Shown one piece after another: positions 35,856 to 44,111 of a stretch of 64,000 nt of DNA; position 1 is the stretch's first letter; every line of letters begins with the position of its first letter. Source of the stretch: Arthrobacter sp. APC 3897 (lineage in GTDB: Bacteria > Actinomycetota > Actinomycetes > Actinomycetales > Micrococcaceae); assembly GCF_030407495.1 (NCBI RefSeq), contig NZ_JASDDG010000020.1:18492-82491 (forward strand), written 5' to 3'. The notes under the pieces were generated by a model. The model was given only the letters and a program-made list of their open reading frames with translations, was not told the origin of the DNA and ran no database searches. The position numbers and the translations under genes were made by a program.

Positions 35856-36779
35856 ATGACCCCTCCTGCCGGCCCTGGCCGGCACACATCCTGGCAGGGA
35901 AGGCGCCGGTATGCGCCGGCAGCCGCAGCTGTCCTGCTGGTGCTGGCTGCGGCCGCCTGCTCCCCGTCCGCAACCGACACGTCAGCTCCGGACGCGGCAG
36001 CGGGCGCTGAAGGAGCCGGTGCCGCCCCGTCGTTTCCCACCCACGTCCATGCCCTCGCCCTGAAGCCAGGCACCACCGAGGTCCTGATTGCCAGCCATGA
36101 AGGCATTTTCGAGGTCTCAGGCGATGCCCTCACGGCGACCGGCGCCAACGTAGACCTGATGGGCTTCACGGTTGCCGCTGATGGAGACTATCTGGCTTCG
36201 GGGCATCCCGGGCCGGGAGTCGATCTGCCGGAACCCGCGGGGCTGATCAGCTCAGTCGACGGCGAATCCTGGAGTGTGGAGTCCCTGGGCGGGGAATCTG
36301 ATTTCCATGCCCTGACGGCCACCAGCGGCGGAATCATCGGCTTTGACGGCACCCTCCGCCTGAGCCGCGACGGCAAGACCTGGACCGAGGCTCGGACGCA
36401 GCTTCGTCCCTACAGCCTGGCCGGTTCCCCGGCCGGCCCCCTGGCCGTCGCCACCTCGGAATCCGGTCCGTATGTTTCGCGGGATGCCGGCGACCAGTGG
36501 AGCGCGCTTCCGGACGCTCCGGTCATCGTGGTTGCCGCCGTCACCGACTCCTCGCGAATCGTAGGGGTGCTGCCCGACGGCGGAATCGTCACCAGCGCGG
36601 ACGAGGGACGTACGTGGGCAGCGGCCGGCTCGGTCACCGGCTATCCCGTCGCCGTAACAGCAGCCGAAACTCCGGACGGGCTGCACATCTGGGTTATGAC
36701 GGACGCCGGGCTGGAACATTCCATCGACGGCGGGCAGCAGTTCCACACCGTGGTGAAGCAACCCGGCGCCGCTTCCTAG
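35856..36779 (+). CDS. Asp-box (sialidase-fold) lipoprotein, F510_1955-type glycosylhydrolase family
   Basis: 307 residues. The signal sequence ends in AAAC with Cys35 lipidated. The mature protein contains repeated Asp boxes of the S-x-D-x-G-x-x-W type: SRDGKTWTE, SRDAGDQWS, SADEGRTWAA and SIDGGQQF, which mark a beta-propeller. No obvious sialidase Arg triad or catalytic acid is evident, so hydrolase activity should not be assumed; a structural or binding role is equally possible. NCBI calls similar proteins F510_1955 family glycosylhydrolases; that name is from memory. Confidence 0.72.
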   Translation: MTPPAGPGRHTSWQGRRRYAPAAAAVLLVLAAAACSPSATDTSAPDAAAGAEGAGAAPSFPTHVHALALKPGTTEVLIASHEGIFEVSGDALTATGANVDLMGFTVAADGDYLASGHPGPGVDLPEPAGLISSVDGESWSVESLGGESDFHALTATSGGIIGFDGTLRLSRDGKTWTEARTQLRPYSLAGSPAGPLAVATSESGPYVSRDAGDQWSALPDAPVIVVAAVTDSSRIVGVLPDGGIVTSADEGRTWAAAGSVTGYPVAVTAAETPDGLHIWVMTDAGLEHSIDGGQQFHTVVKQPGAAS

Positions 36780-36786
36780 CCCGTTG

Positions 36787-36829
36787 GCCTGCAGCAGGCT
36801 GCCGCCGTCAGGCGAAGCCTGCTGCAGGC
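36787..36829. terminator. Bidirectional terminator between Asp-box lipoprotein and glycerate kinase
   Basis: Perfect 14-bp stem GCCTGCAGCAGGCT (36787-36800) with AGCCTGCTGCAGGC (36816-36829), 15-nt loop, between convergent genes. Confidence 0.8.
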
Positions 36830-36877
36830 TCTGGCTGTTCCATTCTCTGCGTTGCTTCTCTGCATTTTGTCTCCGCC

Positions 36878-38086
36878 TCAGGCTGCTGCCGCCGCCACCC
36901 GCGAGGAAATCGCAGACCCCAGCAGCAGTACCCGAAAGGTGCGTTCGGCAGCTTCCTGCAGTAGGACGGCACCCTCCGCCACGGCCTGGTCCAGACCCAT
37001 GGGAATGGGAATGATGCCGGCAATCGCGTCAATTCCCGCGGCATGAACATCGGCGGCATCCTTGCCGATCGAGCCGGCGAACGCCAGCACCGGCACCCCT
37101 GCCCGCTGCGCCCGCCGTGCCACTTCCGCCGGCACTTTCCCCCGCGGCGTCTGGAAATCAATGGCACCCTCGGCCGTAACCACCAGGTCCGCCGTCGCAA
37201 TCGCGGCATCCAGGTCAATGCCCGCCAGTCCGGAATCGAGCAGGAGCTCAAAGCGGGGCACCAGCTTCCCGCCGATGGCCGCCAGTCCGGCTCCGAGTCC
37301 CCCGGAAGCGCCTGTTCCGGCACCGTAGCGCAACGAGTCTTTGGTCACCCCGGAAGCACCGGCCAGCAGCAGGGCCCAGTGCTCCAAGCCGAGGGAAAGC
37401 TCCTCCACCTCCTGCGGCGATGCTCCCTTTTGCGGGCCAAATACCCTCGCGACGCCCTGCGGGCCGCACAGCACGTTGTAGGGGTTCAACGCCAGTTCCA
37501 GGCTGCACCCGGCGAGCCGGGGGTCGAGTCCGGAGAAATCGACGCTCGCTGCCCGCGCCAGCGCTGCTCCGCCTTCGGGCAGCTCGAGGCCCTCTGCGTC
37601 AAGAATCCTCACCCCCAGCGCCCGCAGGGCACCGGCGCCGCCGTCGGACGTGCCGGAATCACCGCAGCCCACCACAATCCTCTGCACGCCGCAGTCCAGG
37701 GCTGCCAGAATCAGTTCTCCGACTCCCCTGGTGGTGGTCCTGCCCGGATGGCGCAGGGACGCGGGGACCAGCGCCAGCCCGGCCGCCGCTGCCATTTCGA
37801 CGACGGCAGTCGGCAGCCCGGTGCCGCCGAGGACGGCAAAGTGGGATTCCACCGGCTGCCCCACCGGCCCGGTAACCGTCGTAGGAACAAGATGTCCAGC
37901 CGTGGCACAGGCGAGAGCCGCTGCCGTCCCCTCACCGCCGTCGGCCATGGGAAGGGACGTGATGCTGACACCCGGAATGGCCCGCCTGATGCCGGCGGAA
38001 ATAGCAGCAGCTACCTCCACCGCGTCGAGGCTTTCCTTGAATCCTGAGGGTGCAACAAGAATCCGCTGCGGAATGGTCATGACCAT
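36878..38086 (-). CDS. Glycerate kinase (GlxK/GarK family)
   Basis: 402 residues. Family motifs: APSGFKESLDAVEVA at the N-terminus, LPMADGGEGTAAAL, GCGDSGTSDGGAGAL, and VVTAEGAIDFQTPRGKVP near the C-terminus (usually TGEGxxDxQT). It phosphorylates D-glycerate to 2-phosphoglycerate (the usual type for this family), feeding lower glycolysis. It is the last gene of the cluster with the SLC13 carrier (21 nt upstream), response regulator and sensor kinase, pointing to glycerate or a precursor such as tartrate, glyoxylate-derived or sugar-acid substrates as the imported compound. Confidence 0.93.
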   Translation of the reverse strand: MVMTIPQRILVAPSGFKESLDAVEVAAAISAGIRRAIPGVSITSLPMADGGEGTAAALACATAGHLVPTTVTGPVGQPVESHFAVLGGTGLPTAVVEMAAAAGLALVPASLRHPGRTTTRGVGELILAALDCGVQRIVVGCGDSGTSDGGAGALRALGVRILDAEGLELPEGGAALARAASVDFSGLDPRLAGCSLELALNPYNVLCGPQGVARVFGPQKGASPQEVEELSLGLEHWALLLAGASGVTKDSLRYGAGTGASGGLGAGLAAIGGKLVPRFELLLDSGLAGIDLDAAIATADLVVTAEGAIDFQTPRGKVPAEVARRAQRAGVPVLAFAGSIGKDAADVHAAGIDAIAGIIPIPMGLDQAVAEGAVLLQEAAERTFRVLLLGSAISSRVAAAAA

Positions 38087-38107
38087 GAGGACACCTTTTT
38101 CTTGGGA

Positions 38108-39628
38108 TTAGGATTGAATGAGAAGCGGAAGGCCCAGCAGGGGCCACACCACAAAACTGAAGAGGATGACCAGTGCCGCGCTCAGGGGAGCCAGCCACTT
38201 GGAGAGGCGCAGCAGATCGCCCGGCTCATAGTTGGGCTGCCCGTCCGTTTCGGCGAAAATCGCCACCGGTTTGGCGGAACTGGTCAGCGTATGGCAGAAA
38301 CCGGCTGCGGCCGTGGAGGCAAACGCCGCAGCCATGGGATCTACACCCATGGGACCGGCTGCGGCAACAATGACCGGAATCAGGACGGCGGAACGGGCTG
38401 AGCGCGACTGGATCACCAGGTGCGCGGCGGTCGACACCAGGACCGCCACTGCCACGAAGACATACGGTGTGGCGGCACCGAGCGCCTGCACCGGTGCCAG
38501 CATTGAGGCGGCAAGCCAGTCGGCGGCACCGGTGGTGACCAGGCTGGATCCCAGCGCCAGCGTCGCCGCCATGAAGATCAGCATGGACCAGGGCACCTTT
38601 TTCAACGCCGTCCCCAGATTTACGGAACCATAGGCCGGCAGACATACCACCAGGGCTCCCACCAAAGCCACAATTGCGGGGTCCAGCCCGTGGATGGGTT
38701 CGGTGCACCACAACGCCACAACCGCGCACAACAGCAGGACCGAGCGCTGCTCATCCAGGTCAAGCGGTCCTGAAAGGCGCTGCCTGCTGCCTTGCCGAAG
38801 CGCGGTCCTGCCGATCCGCAGCGGCACACAACGCTCCGCACGATCGGTAAAGAGCCGCAGCACCAGTTCCGTGGCGAGAAAGGACGCTGCCAGCGCCAAC
38901 GGAAGCCCCAGCAGGAGCCAGGAGGCGAAGTCGAACCCGGGCAAACCAGCCGACTGAAGGATCTGGCTCGTGATCAAATGAGCGCCGGCGCCCAGGAAAG
39001 AGCTGACCGCGGACAGCAGGATGACAGTGGGAAAGAGCACCGCCAGCATTTTCACCGCTGCGGGGCGGTCCGGCAGCACCCTGCGAAGGGTGAGGAAAAT
39101 GGGCAGGGCCAGGGCTGCCCGCCCGGAGGTTGCCGGGATGGCGAACGCCGTGACGATCAGCCCCAGGCAGGAGAGGTATGCCAGTTGCCGGAGCGAACGG
39201 GCACCGGAAATAAGGAAGGCGGCGCCCCGGGCAGCCAATCCGGTTGAGGCGACCGCACCGGCGATGACAAAAGCTGCCATCAGCAGCCAGATTGTGTCCT
39301 CTCCGAGGGCGGCGAACAGATCGTCTGCTGGAAGGATCCCGCTGATGACCAGTGCCACGGCGGCACCGAGGGCCACATAGGTATCCTCCACCGAGGAGAA
39401 GATCCAGAACCAGACGGCGCCGATAAAGATGCACAGCGTGACGGCCCCGGCCACGCTCAGGCCCCAGCCGTTGACCGCGTTAACGGTCAGCGCAGCCATC
39501 AGGGCAACTGCTACGGCCAGTGCCGCGACTGCGGACCGTGTGAGGATGCCGAGAATCCGCCGACCGGCGTCCGTTTCTTCCTCACGCAGCGGGTTTCGGA
39601 GCGCCGAGCTGAAATAGGTCTCGCTCAT
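38108..39628 (-). CDS. SLC13/DASS-family anion permease
   Basis: 506 residues with about 11-12 membrane helices. Two inverted halves each hold a helix-hairpin substrate motif; visible signatures are PATSGRAALALPIF in the first half and VIQSRSARSAVLIPVIVAAA in the second, corresponding to the SNT-like motifs of the divalent anion:Na+ symporters. The start overlaps the stop of the response-regulator gene by 3 nt (ATGA). Expected substrates are di- or hydroxycarboxylates; linkage to glycerate kinase favours glycerate, tartrate or a related acid. Confidence 0.85.
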   Translation of the reverse strand: MSETYFSSALRNPLREEETDAGRRILGILTRSAVAALAVAVALMAALTVNAVNGWGLSVAGAVTLCIFIGAVWFWIFSSVEDTYVALGAAVALVISGILPADDLFAALGEDTIWLLMAAFVIAGAVASTGLAARGAAFLISGARSLRQLAYLSCLGLIVTAFAIPATSGRAALALPIFLTLRRVLPDRPAAVKMLAVLFPTVILLSAVSSFLGAGAHLITSQILQSAGLPGFDFASWLLLGLPLALAASFLATELVLRLFTDRAERCVPLRIGRTALRQGSRQRLSGPLDLDEQRSVLLLCAVVALWCTEPIHGLDPAIVALVGALVVCLPAYGSVNLGTALKKVPWSMLIFMAATLALGSSLVTTGAADWLAASMLAPVQALGAATPYVFVAVAVLVSTAAHLVIQSRSARSAVLIPVIVAAAGPMGVDPMAAAFASTAAAGFCHTLTSSAKPVAIFAETDGQPNYEPGDLLRLSKWLAPLSAALVILFSFVVWPLLGLPLLIQS

Positions 39629-40284
39629 GTTAACCGGTATCCCGCCCCGCGCACCGTCTCCAGCCGGCGTGCACCGATCTTGGTCCGCAACGCCCGGACG
39701 TAGACATCGACGACGTTGGAAGCTGGATCAAAATCCATGTCCCAGGCGTGGGATATCAGCTGTTCACGGCTGAGGATCTGGCCGGGATGGCGCAGGAAGA
39801 CTTCCAGGAGGGAGAACTCCCGGGCCGTCAGATCGGCAGTGTCAGCTCCGACGTGCACCCGGCGGCTGCGCAGGTCCAGACTCAGTTCCCCGTGGCTAAT
39901 GGTGGCCACGGGAGCAGGACCGGCGTCGTCGTGCAGGCGGAGGCGAACGCGGGCCAACAGCTCGGCGAACTGGAATGGTTTGGTCATATAGTCGTTGGCG
40001 CCGCTCTCCAGCCCGTACACCGTGTCAGCCACCGAGTCGCTTGCCGTCAGCACGATCACTGGCGTCTTGCAGCCCTCGCTGCGCAGCCGTTCAAGAACTT
40101 CAAAGCCGCTGAGCGTCGGCAGGCCGATGTCCAGGATAATCATGCCGAACTCGCCCGAGCGGGCCAGCAGCAGTGCGCTGGCGCCGTCCTCCACCGCTGT
40201 GCAGGTGTAGTTGGCGGCCCGAAATCCTTTTTCTATAAACTCTGAGATCCGGCGGTCGTCTTCGGCGATCAGGATCCTGCTCAT
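39625..40284 (-). CDS. OmpR/PhoB-family response regulator
   Basis: 219 residues. Receiver domain with acidic pocket Asp9/Asp10, phosphoacceptor Asp52 (IILDIGLP) and switch residues VLTASDS and MTKPFQF. The C-terminal winged helix (about 125-219) contains LTAREFSLLEVFLRHPGQ and SNVVDVYVRALRTKIG. It overlaps the sensor kinase by 4 nt upstream and the SLC13 permease downstream. It likely controls its own operon: a TTCAT-N6-TTCAT direct repeat of the kind bound by this family lies before the first gene. Confidence 0.95.
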   Translation of the reverse strand: MSRILIAEDDRRISEFIEKGFRAANYTCTAVEDGASALLLARSGEFGMIILDIGLPTLSGFEVLERLRSEGCKTPVIVLTASDSVADTVYGLESGANDYMTKPFQFAELLARVRLRLHDDAGPAPVATISHGELSLDLRSRRVHVGADTADLTAREFSLLEVFLRHPGQILSREQLISHAWDMDFDPASNVVDVYVRALRTKIGARRLETVRGAGYRLT

Positions 40285-41897
40285 GGGTTCTTGTCCTTTG
40301 GGAGTTCAGTGGAGTCCGCGCAGGGCCGCGACTGCTCGTCGAAGTTCCTTTCGGAGCACGATTCAACCGCATCACAGGGTGTAGCGGGAGCGGGCAGGGT
40401 CAGGCCAAAGGTGGCTCCGTTTCCGGGTGAGCTGCGCACCCAGACGGTTCCGCGATGGGCTTCGGCGATACCGCGGACGATGGCCAGGCCAAGACCGGCC
40501 CCGGTACGCGCGCCGTGGGCCGCATCAGATGCCTGCCCCCGGTGGAACCGGCCGAAGATACGGGCGGCTTCCTGCTCGTCCACTCCGCTGCCGCGGTCGG
40601 AGACCCAAATCGTGAAGCAGCGGGCAGCACCCTCGTCTTCAAACCGCGATCCGAGGCTGACCGTGCTGCCGGCCGGGGAGTACTGGCAGGCATTGGTTGC
40701 CAGCTGAAGCACAGCCTGCGTAATGCGCTGCGCATCAACGCTGATCGGACCTTCGGCTATTTCCAGGATCGGCCAGCCGCGGGGTCCCAGGACCTGGGCT
40801 TTGGCTTCGATATCGAGCAGCAGCGCGGCGGCGTCCGTGGACCGCGGCTGGACAAATCCCGGCCGGTCCACCTTTGCCAGCAGCAACAGGTCCGACACGA
40901 TCCGTCCCATCCGGGCCAGCTCACCGTCCACCAGCGCCAGCGTCCGGGTGCGGTCCGCCGCATTGTCTTCCATCAACTCCAGCTGGCCGCGGATGACGGT
41001 GATCGGTGTGCGGAGCTCATGCGAAGCGTCATCGACAAACGCCCGCTGGGTCCGGTACGCCGATTCAAGCCGGTCGAGCATGGTGTTGAAGGTGACCGCC
41101 AGGGCGGAAATGTCATCATTTCCGCGCACCGGAACCCGGGTTGTGAGGTCACTCTCCGAAATATCCTCGGCAACGCGGCGGACCTCCCGCACCGGCGTCA
41201 GGATCTGCCCGGCAACCAACCACGCAATCCCGGCCGTCACCAGCAACCCGCCGATGGACACAAAAAAGATGGTCAGGACGGTGTCCGCCACCTCCTGCTC
41301 CAGCGGAGCCATGTAGACGCCCACGATAAGATGCCCGGTTTCATTCCCGGACGTGACGGGCAGCCGAACCCACTGCATCTCCCCCGCGCTGGTTTCGGCA
41401 ATGCCTGATGCTGATCCACCACCGCGGATGTTGTCCAGCAGGGCATCATCTTCCGGCAGCATGTGTACGGACGCCGAGGACGCTGCAGCGCCGGTAGGCG
41501 TGTAGAGAATGCGCTGGCCAACGCTTCCCACAATAACCTCGCCATGCGCCGCAGACTGCCGGCTGAGGAAGACCTCCAGCATTCTTTCAATTGAGGTGAA
41601 CGGATCCGTTGTTGTGGGATCCACCCCTTCGGCGGCAAACGCGCGAAACTCCTGGAGTTCCTGGGTGATGTCCTGATGTGCTTGAAGGCGGGCACCGTTC
41701 AGCAGCAGGGATTTCATGGTGAGCAGAACGGCAAGGAGCGTCAGCGCGGTTGTCAGGAGGATCCAGCCGGCTATCCTCCAGCGGGCCGGGACTCTTGATC
41801 CCAGACGCCTTTCCGGGACTGTTGCATCCCTGGGCGGTTCAGGAGTCCGCGCTGGTGCCGACGCCGGACTGTCCTGCAGGGAATCGGTGATCGTCAC
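40281..41897 (-). CDS. Membrane sensor histidine kinase
   Basis: 538 residues. Membrane helix 1 near residues 45-66, extracytoplasmic sensor domain (about 67-190), helix 2 near 200-222, then HAMP, dimerisation domain with phospho-His293 in VDDASHELRTPI, and an HATPase domain with TNACQYSP (N box), SDRGSGVDEQ (G1) and GARTGAGLGLAIVRGIAEAH (G2). Its start overlaps the stop of the Asp-rich protein by 4 nt. The ligand is unknown; operon context suggests an organic acid or a signal from the Asp-rich partner. Confidence 0.94.
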   Translation of the reverse strand: MTITDSLQDSPASAPARTPEPPRDATVPERRLGSRVPARWRIAGWILLTTALTLLAVLLTMKSLLLNGARLQAHQDITQELQEFRAFAAEGVDPTTTDPFTSIERMLEVFLSRQSAAHGEVIVGSVGQRILYTPTGAAASSASVHMLPEDDALLDNIRGGGSASGIAETSAGEMQWVRLPVTSGNETGHLIVGVYMAPLEQEVADTVLTIFFVSIGGLLVTAGIAWLVAGQILTPVREVRRVAEDISESDLTTRVPVRGNDDISALAVTFNTMLDRLESAYRTQRAFVDDASHELRTPITVIRGQLELMEDNAADRTRTLALVDGELARMGRIVSDLLLLAKVDRPGFVQPRSTDAAALLLDIEAKAQVLGPRGWPILEIAEGPISVDAQRITQAVLQLATNACQYSPAGSTVSLGSRFEDEGAARCFTIWVSDRGSGVDEQEAARIFGRFHRGQASDAAHGARTGAGLGLAIVRGIAEAHRGTVWVRSSPGNGATFGLTLPAPATPCDAVESCSERNFDEQSRPCADSTELPKDKNP

Positions 41898-42289
41898 TGG
41901 TCATTGTCCTCTCCCGCGCCGTCGTCATCCGCTCCATCGTCATCACCATCGTCATCGTCATCTATCACCACGGGCGGAAGCACAGGGACCGGATCGGCCG
42001 GCGGCGCCGGAACGGGCGCGGCAGGCGGCCCTTGAACAGGCGGAGCTGCCGGCGGCGTCTCGGTCTGCGTGCGGGGCACATCTCCGGTACCGGAAGCCGC
42101 GCCGCTGGGGCTCGGACCGGGGACGGGTTCCAATCCGTGGGCGGGAGTGCCGTCCGGCCCGGGACCAAGCTCCACGGGAGTCGCATCGACAGCGGGCGGA
42201 CCTGAGGGCGCCGAGAGGAATGCTCCCGCTGTGGCCAGAAGCACGGGGATCAAAAGCAGCATCCCCAGCAGGAGGACTCGTCGCATCAT
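41894..42289 (-). CDS. Small membrane-anchored protein with Pro-rich linker and Asp-rich tail
   Basis: 131 residues from the ATG at 42289, chosen because GAAGG lies 8 nt upstream; in-frame ATGs at 42295, 42286 and further upstream are alternatives. A single N-terminal membrane helix (VLLLGMLLLIPVLLATAGAFL) is followed by a Pro/Ala-rich exported linker and a tail dominated by Asp (DDDDDGDDDGADDDGAG). Acidic tails of this kind can bind Ca2+ or other cations. It is the first gene of the kinase operon, coupled by a 4-nt overlap. No named family recognised. Confidence 0.68.
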   Translation of the reverse strand: MMRRVLLLGMLLLIPVLLATAGAFLSAPSGPPAVDATPVELGPGPDGTPAHGLEPVPGPSPSGAASGTGDVPRTQTETPPAAPPVQGPPAAPVPAPPADPVPVLPPVVIDDDDDGDDDGADDDGAGEDNDQ

Positions 42290-42328
42290 TTGCATGCCTT
42301 CATGGTTACAGGCCTGCATGAGTCCAAC

Positions 42329-42356
42329 ATGAAACGGGGATGAAGAAGTCTTCATC
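42329..42356 (-). promoter_or_regulatory. OmpR-type direct repeat and palindrome before the kinase operon
   Basis: On the minus strand TTCAT-CCCCGT-TTCAT (plus-strand 42329-42344) gives an 11-nt period, typical of OmpR/PhoB-type sites. It overlaps a perfect 8-bp inverted repeat GATGAAGA-AG-TCTTCATC (42339-42356). The element lies 40-67 nt upstream of the first gene, consistent with autoregulation. Confidence 0.55.
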
Positions 42357-42435
42357 TACGCCGTGCCTGGCTGCGGTATGTTACGCCGATCGTGTTCACA
42401 GAGGGCTGGGCCGCGCGGAAGACCGACGGCGGGAA

Positions 42436-42687
42436 TCAGTTAGTGGACTGCCGCTGCACGATCTCACTGATCCAAATGCGTGGAGCACAGTCCGGCCGCG
42501 TGGGCCGGGCATTCAACATGTCCGCCTGTGTCTTCAGTCGCTTGGCGACCACCAGGAGCTTACCCAGGTTCACGCCGTGGTCATCGCCGTGTTTCTCGTT
42601 CACGGCCCGTGCCTTCGGGTCTTCCAACCCGGCAACTCCGGACAATACCTCAGCCGCGGTGGTACCTGTCGCTGATGCCTGAGCCAT
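42436..42687 (-). CDS. Hypothetical small protein (83 aa)
   Basis: 83 residues, soluble, charged, no motif recognised. It is supported by GGGAG at proper spacing before the ATG and by codon use similar to its neighbours. The sequence AVNEKHGDDHGVNLGKLLVV looks like a folded helical protein rather than random translation. It lies just downstream of the MFS transporter on the same strand (48 nt), with no visible terminator between, so it may be co-transcribed with it. Function unknown. Confidence 0.5.
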   Translation of the reverse strand: MAQASATGTTAAEVLSGVAGLEDPKARAVNEKHGDDHGVNLGKLLVVAKRLKTQADMLNARPTRPDCAPRIWISEIVQRQSTN

Positions 42688-42735
42688 GTGGGACTCCCGC
42701 CGCTCGCTTGCACCAGACTGCTGAGCTGACCGCTC

Positions 42736-44040
42736 TCAGCCAACGGGATCATGACTGGCGCGAACAGCGTTTCCATGCCGTCCCACCGAGCTGAACAAAA
42801 ATACCGCGGCGCCGGCGCACAGCAGGAACACCAGACCGCCCGCGAACACCGGAAGGGCAATATGCACGAGGGCAAGCAGTCCCCCAAGCACAGCTCCCAG
42901 GGCGAGGCCGAGCAGACCGAGCACCTTCGAGGCAGCATTTACCCGGCCCCGAAGGTCATCCGGTACCAGACGCTGACGCAGCGAGGTTGCGCAGATTCCC
43001 CAGACCACGGCATGAAGGATGTAAACGGAGAGCAGGAAGGCAGCCACACCGGCGTTTTGCGTCATTGCCAGACCGAAAAGGGAAACAGCTCCCGTGGCAA
43101 GGCTGGCAGAGATGGTCCATCGGTATCCAATTTTCGCCCGGGCTCTTGGGGCGGCAAAGGTACCGGCCAGCCCGCCGAGTGCAGAAATCGCCAGAATGAG
43201 ACCATACCCCTCGGCGTCAATACCAAGCTCCTGCTGTGCAAAAAGCACCAGAATGGAGAAGGGCAGCATGTAACCCACACTGGCTAGTGCACCGATCAGG
43301 GCCAGAGCGCCCACAACTCGGTGGTGTGCCAGCCAACGGGCACCGGTTGCCGCCTCTGCCCATACCTGCGTTCCGTTTCCGACAGGCTTCCTAACCCCCG
43401 GCGCACGGGCTCCTTCTGCTTGTATCCGTTTCGGCAGCGCCAATGCCAGGAAGCCGGCCGCAGCCCAGAGTCCGCCCATGGCGAAGATCGGCGCTGCTCC
43501 CGCGAGTGCGAAAAGAAGCCCTCCCAGCGGCGGACCCGCGAATTCGTCGATGAGGAGCTGCGTTGCCGATATCCGGCTATTGGCGCGGTCCAGCTCCCGG
43601 CCATGAACAAGAGCGGGAACGAGAGACACCGAGGCGTTGTCGGCAGCGCTTTCCATCGTTCCGATGAGTGCAAACGCTGCGTACAGCAGAGGCAGGCCGC
43701 CCAGCCCGAGCTGGATGGACAGTGCCAGGGCCAGGACCGCGCCTCCGCGCAGAACATTGGCGGTTGCCAGAACAGTGCGGCGATCCGCTCGATCCACCCA
43801 AACACCGATGGGCAGGGCCACCAGCACTCTGACCAACGCGTAGAGCGAAGCGAGTCCGGCCACCCACCGCGGATCGTCCGTCATCGATGCAGCCAGCAGC
43901 GGCATGGAAACAAACGCCAGCCCGTCTGCAAGGTTGGATGCAGCGCTGGCGCCCCAGAGAACTCTGAATCCACGGCCGAGGGACATCAGATGAGCGTACA
44001 CGCCTCCCTTTGCCTTTTCTGACGGGTGCCCGGCCAGCAT
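42736..44040 (-). CDS. MFS transporter (12 TM, drug/siderophore exporter type)
   Basis: 434 residues, about 12 membrane helices. The helix 2-3 loop carries the MFS motif as GVWVDRADRRTVL, and the central loop (about residues 205-225) is cytoplasmic and basic. The layout (SNLADGLAFVSMPLLA near the N-terminus, RISATQLLIDEFAGPPLGG) matches the MFS_3/EntS-like subfamily of exporters. AGGA lies 5 nt before the ATG at 44040; an internal ATG at 43986 is possible. Substrate unknown. The divergent neighbour is a DinB-like protein. Confidence 0.88.
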   Translation of the reverse strand: MLAGHPSEKAKGGVYAHLMSLGRGFRVLWGASAASNLADGLAFVSMPLLAASMTDDPRWVAGLASLYALVRVLVALPIGVWVDRADRRTVLATANVLRGGAVLALALSIQLGLGGLPLLYAAFALIGTMESAADNASVSLVPALVHGRELDRANSRISATQLLIDEFAGPPLGGLLFALAGAAPIFAMGGLWAAAGFLALALPKRIQAEGARAPGVRKPVGNGTQVWAEAATGARWLAHHRVVGALALIGALASVGYMLPFSILVLFAQQELGIDAEGYGLILAISALGGLAGTFAAPRARAKIGYRWTISASLATGAVSLFGLAMTQNAGVAAFLLSVYILHAVVWGICATSLRQRLVPDDLRGRVNAASKVLGLLGLALGAVLGGLLALVHIALPVFAGGLVFLLCAGAAVFLFSSVGRHGNAVRASHDPVG

Positions 44041-44098
44041 TACTGTCCTGCACGCATCCGGCTTAGAGATTGGCCCACCGAACGGTGTGGGTTCGGGT

Positions 44099-44104
44099 TA
44101 GAGT
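44099..44104 (+). promoter_or_regulatory. Putative leaderless -10 box before the DinB-like gene
   Basis: TAGAGT followed by 7 nt and the ATG at 44112, with no ribosome-binding site. Confidence 0.4.
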
Positions 44105-44111
44105 CCTGATC

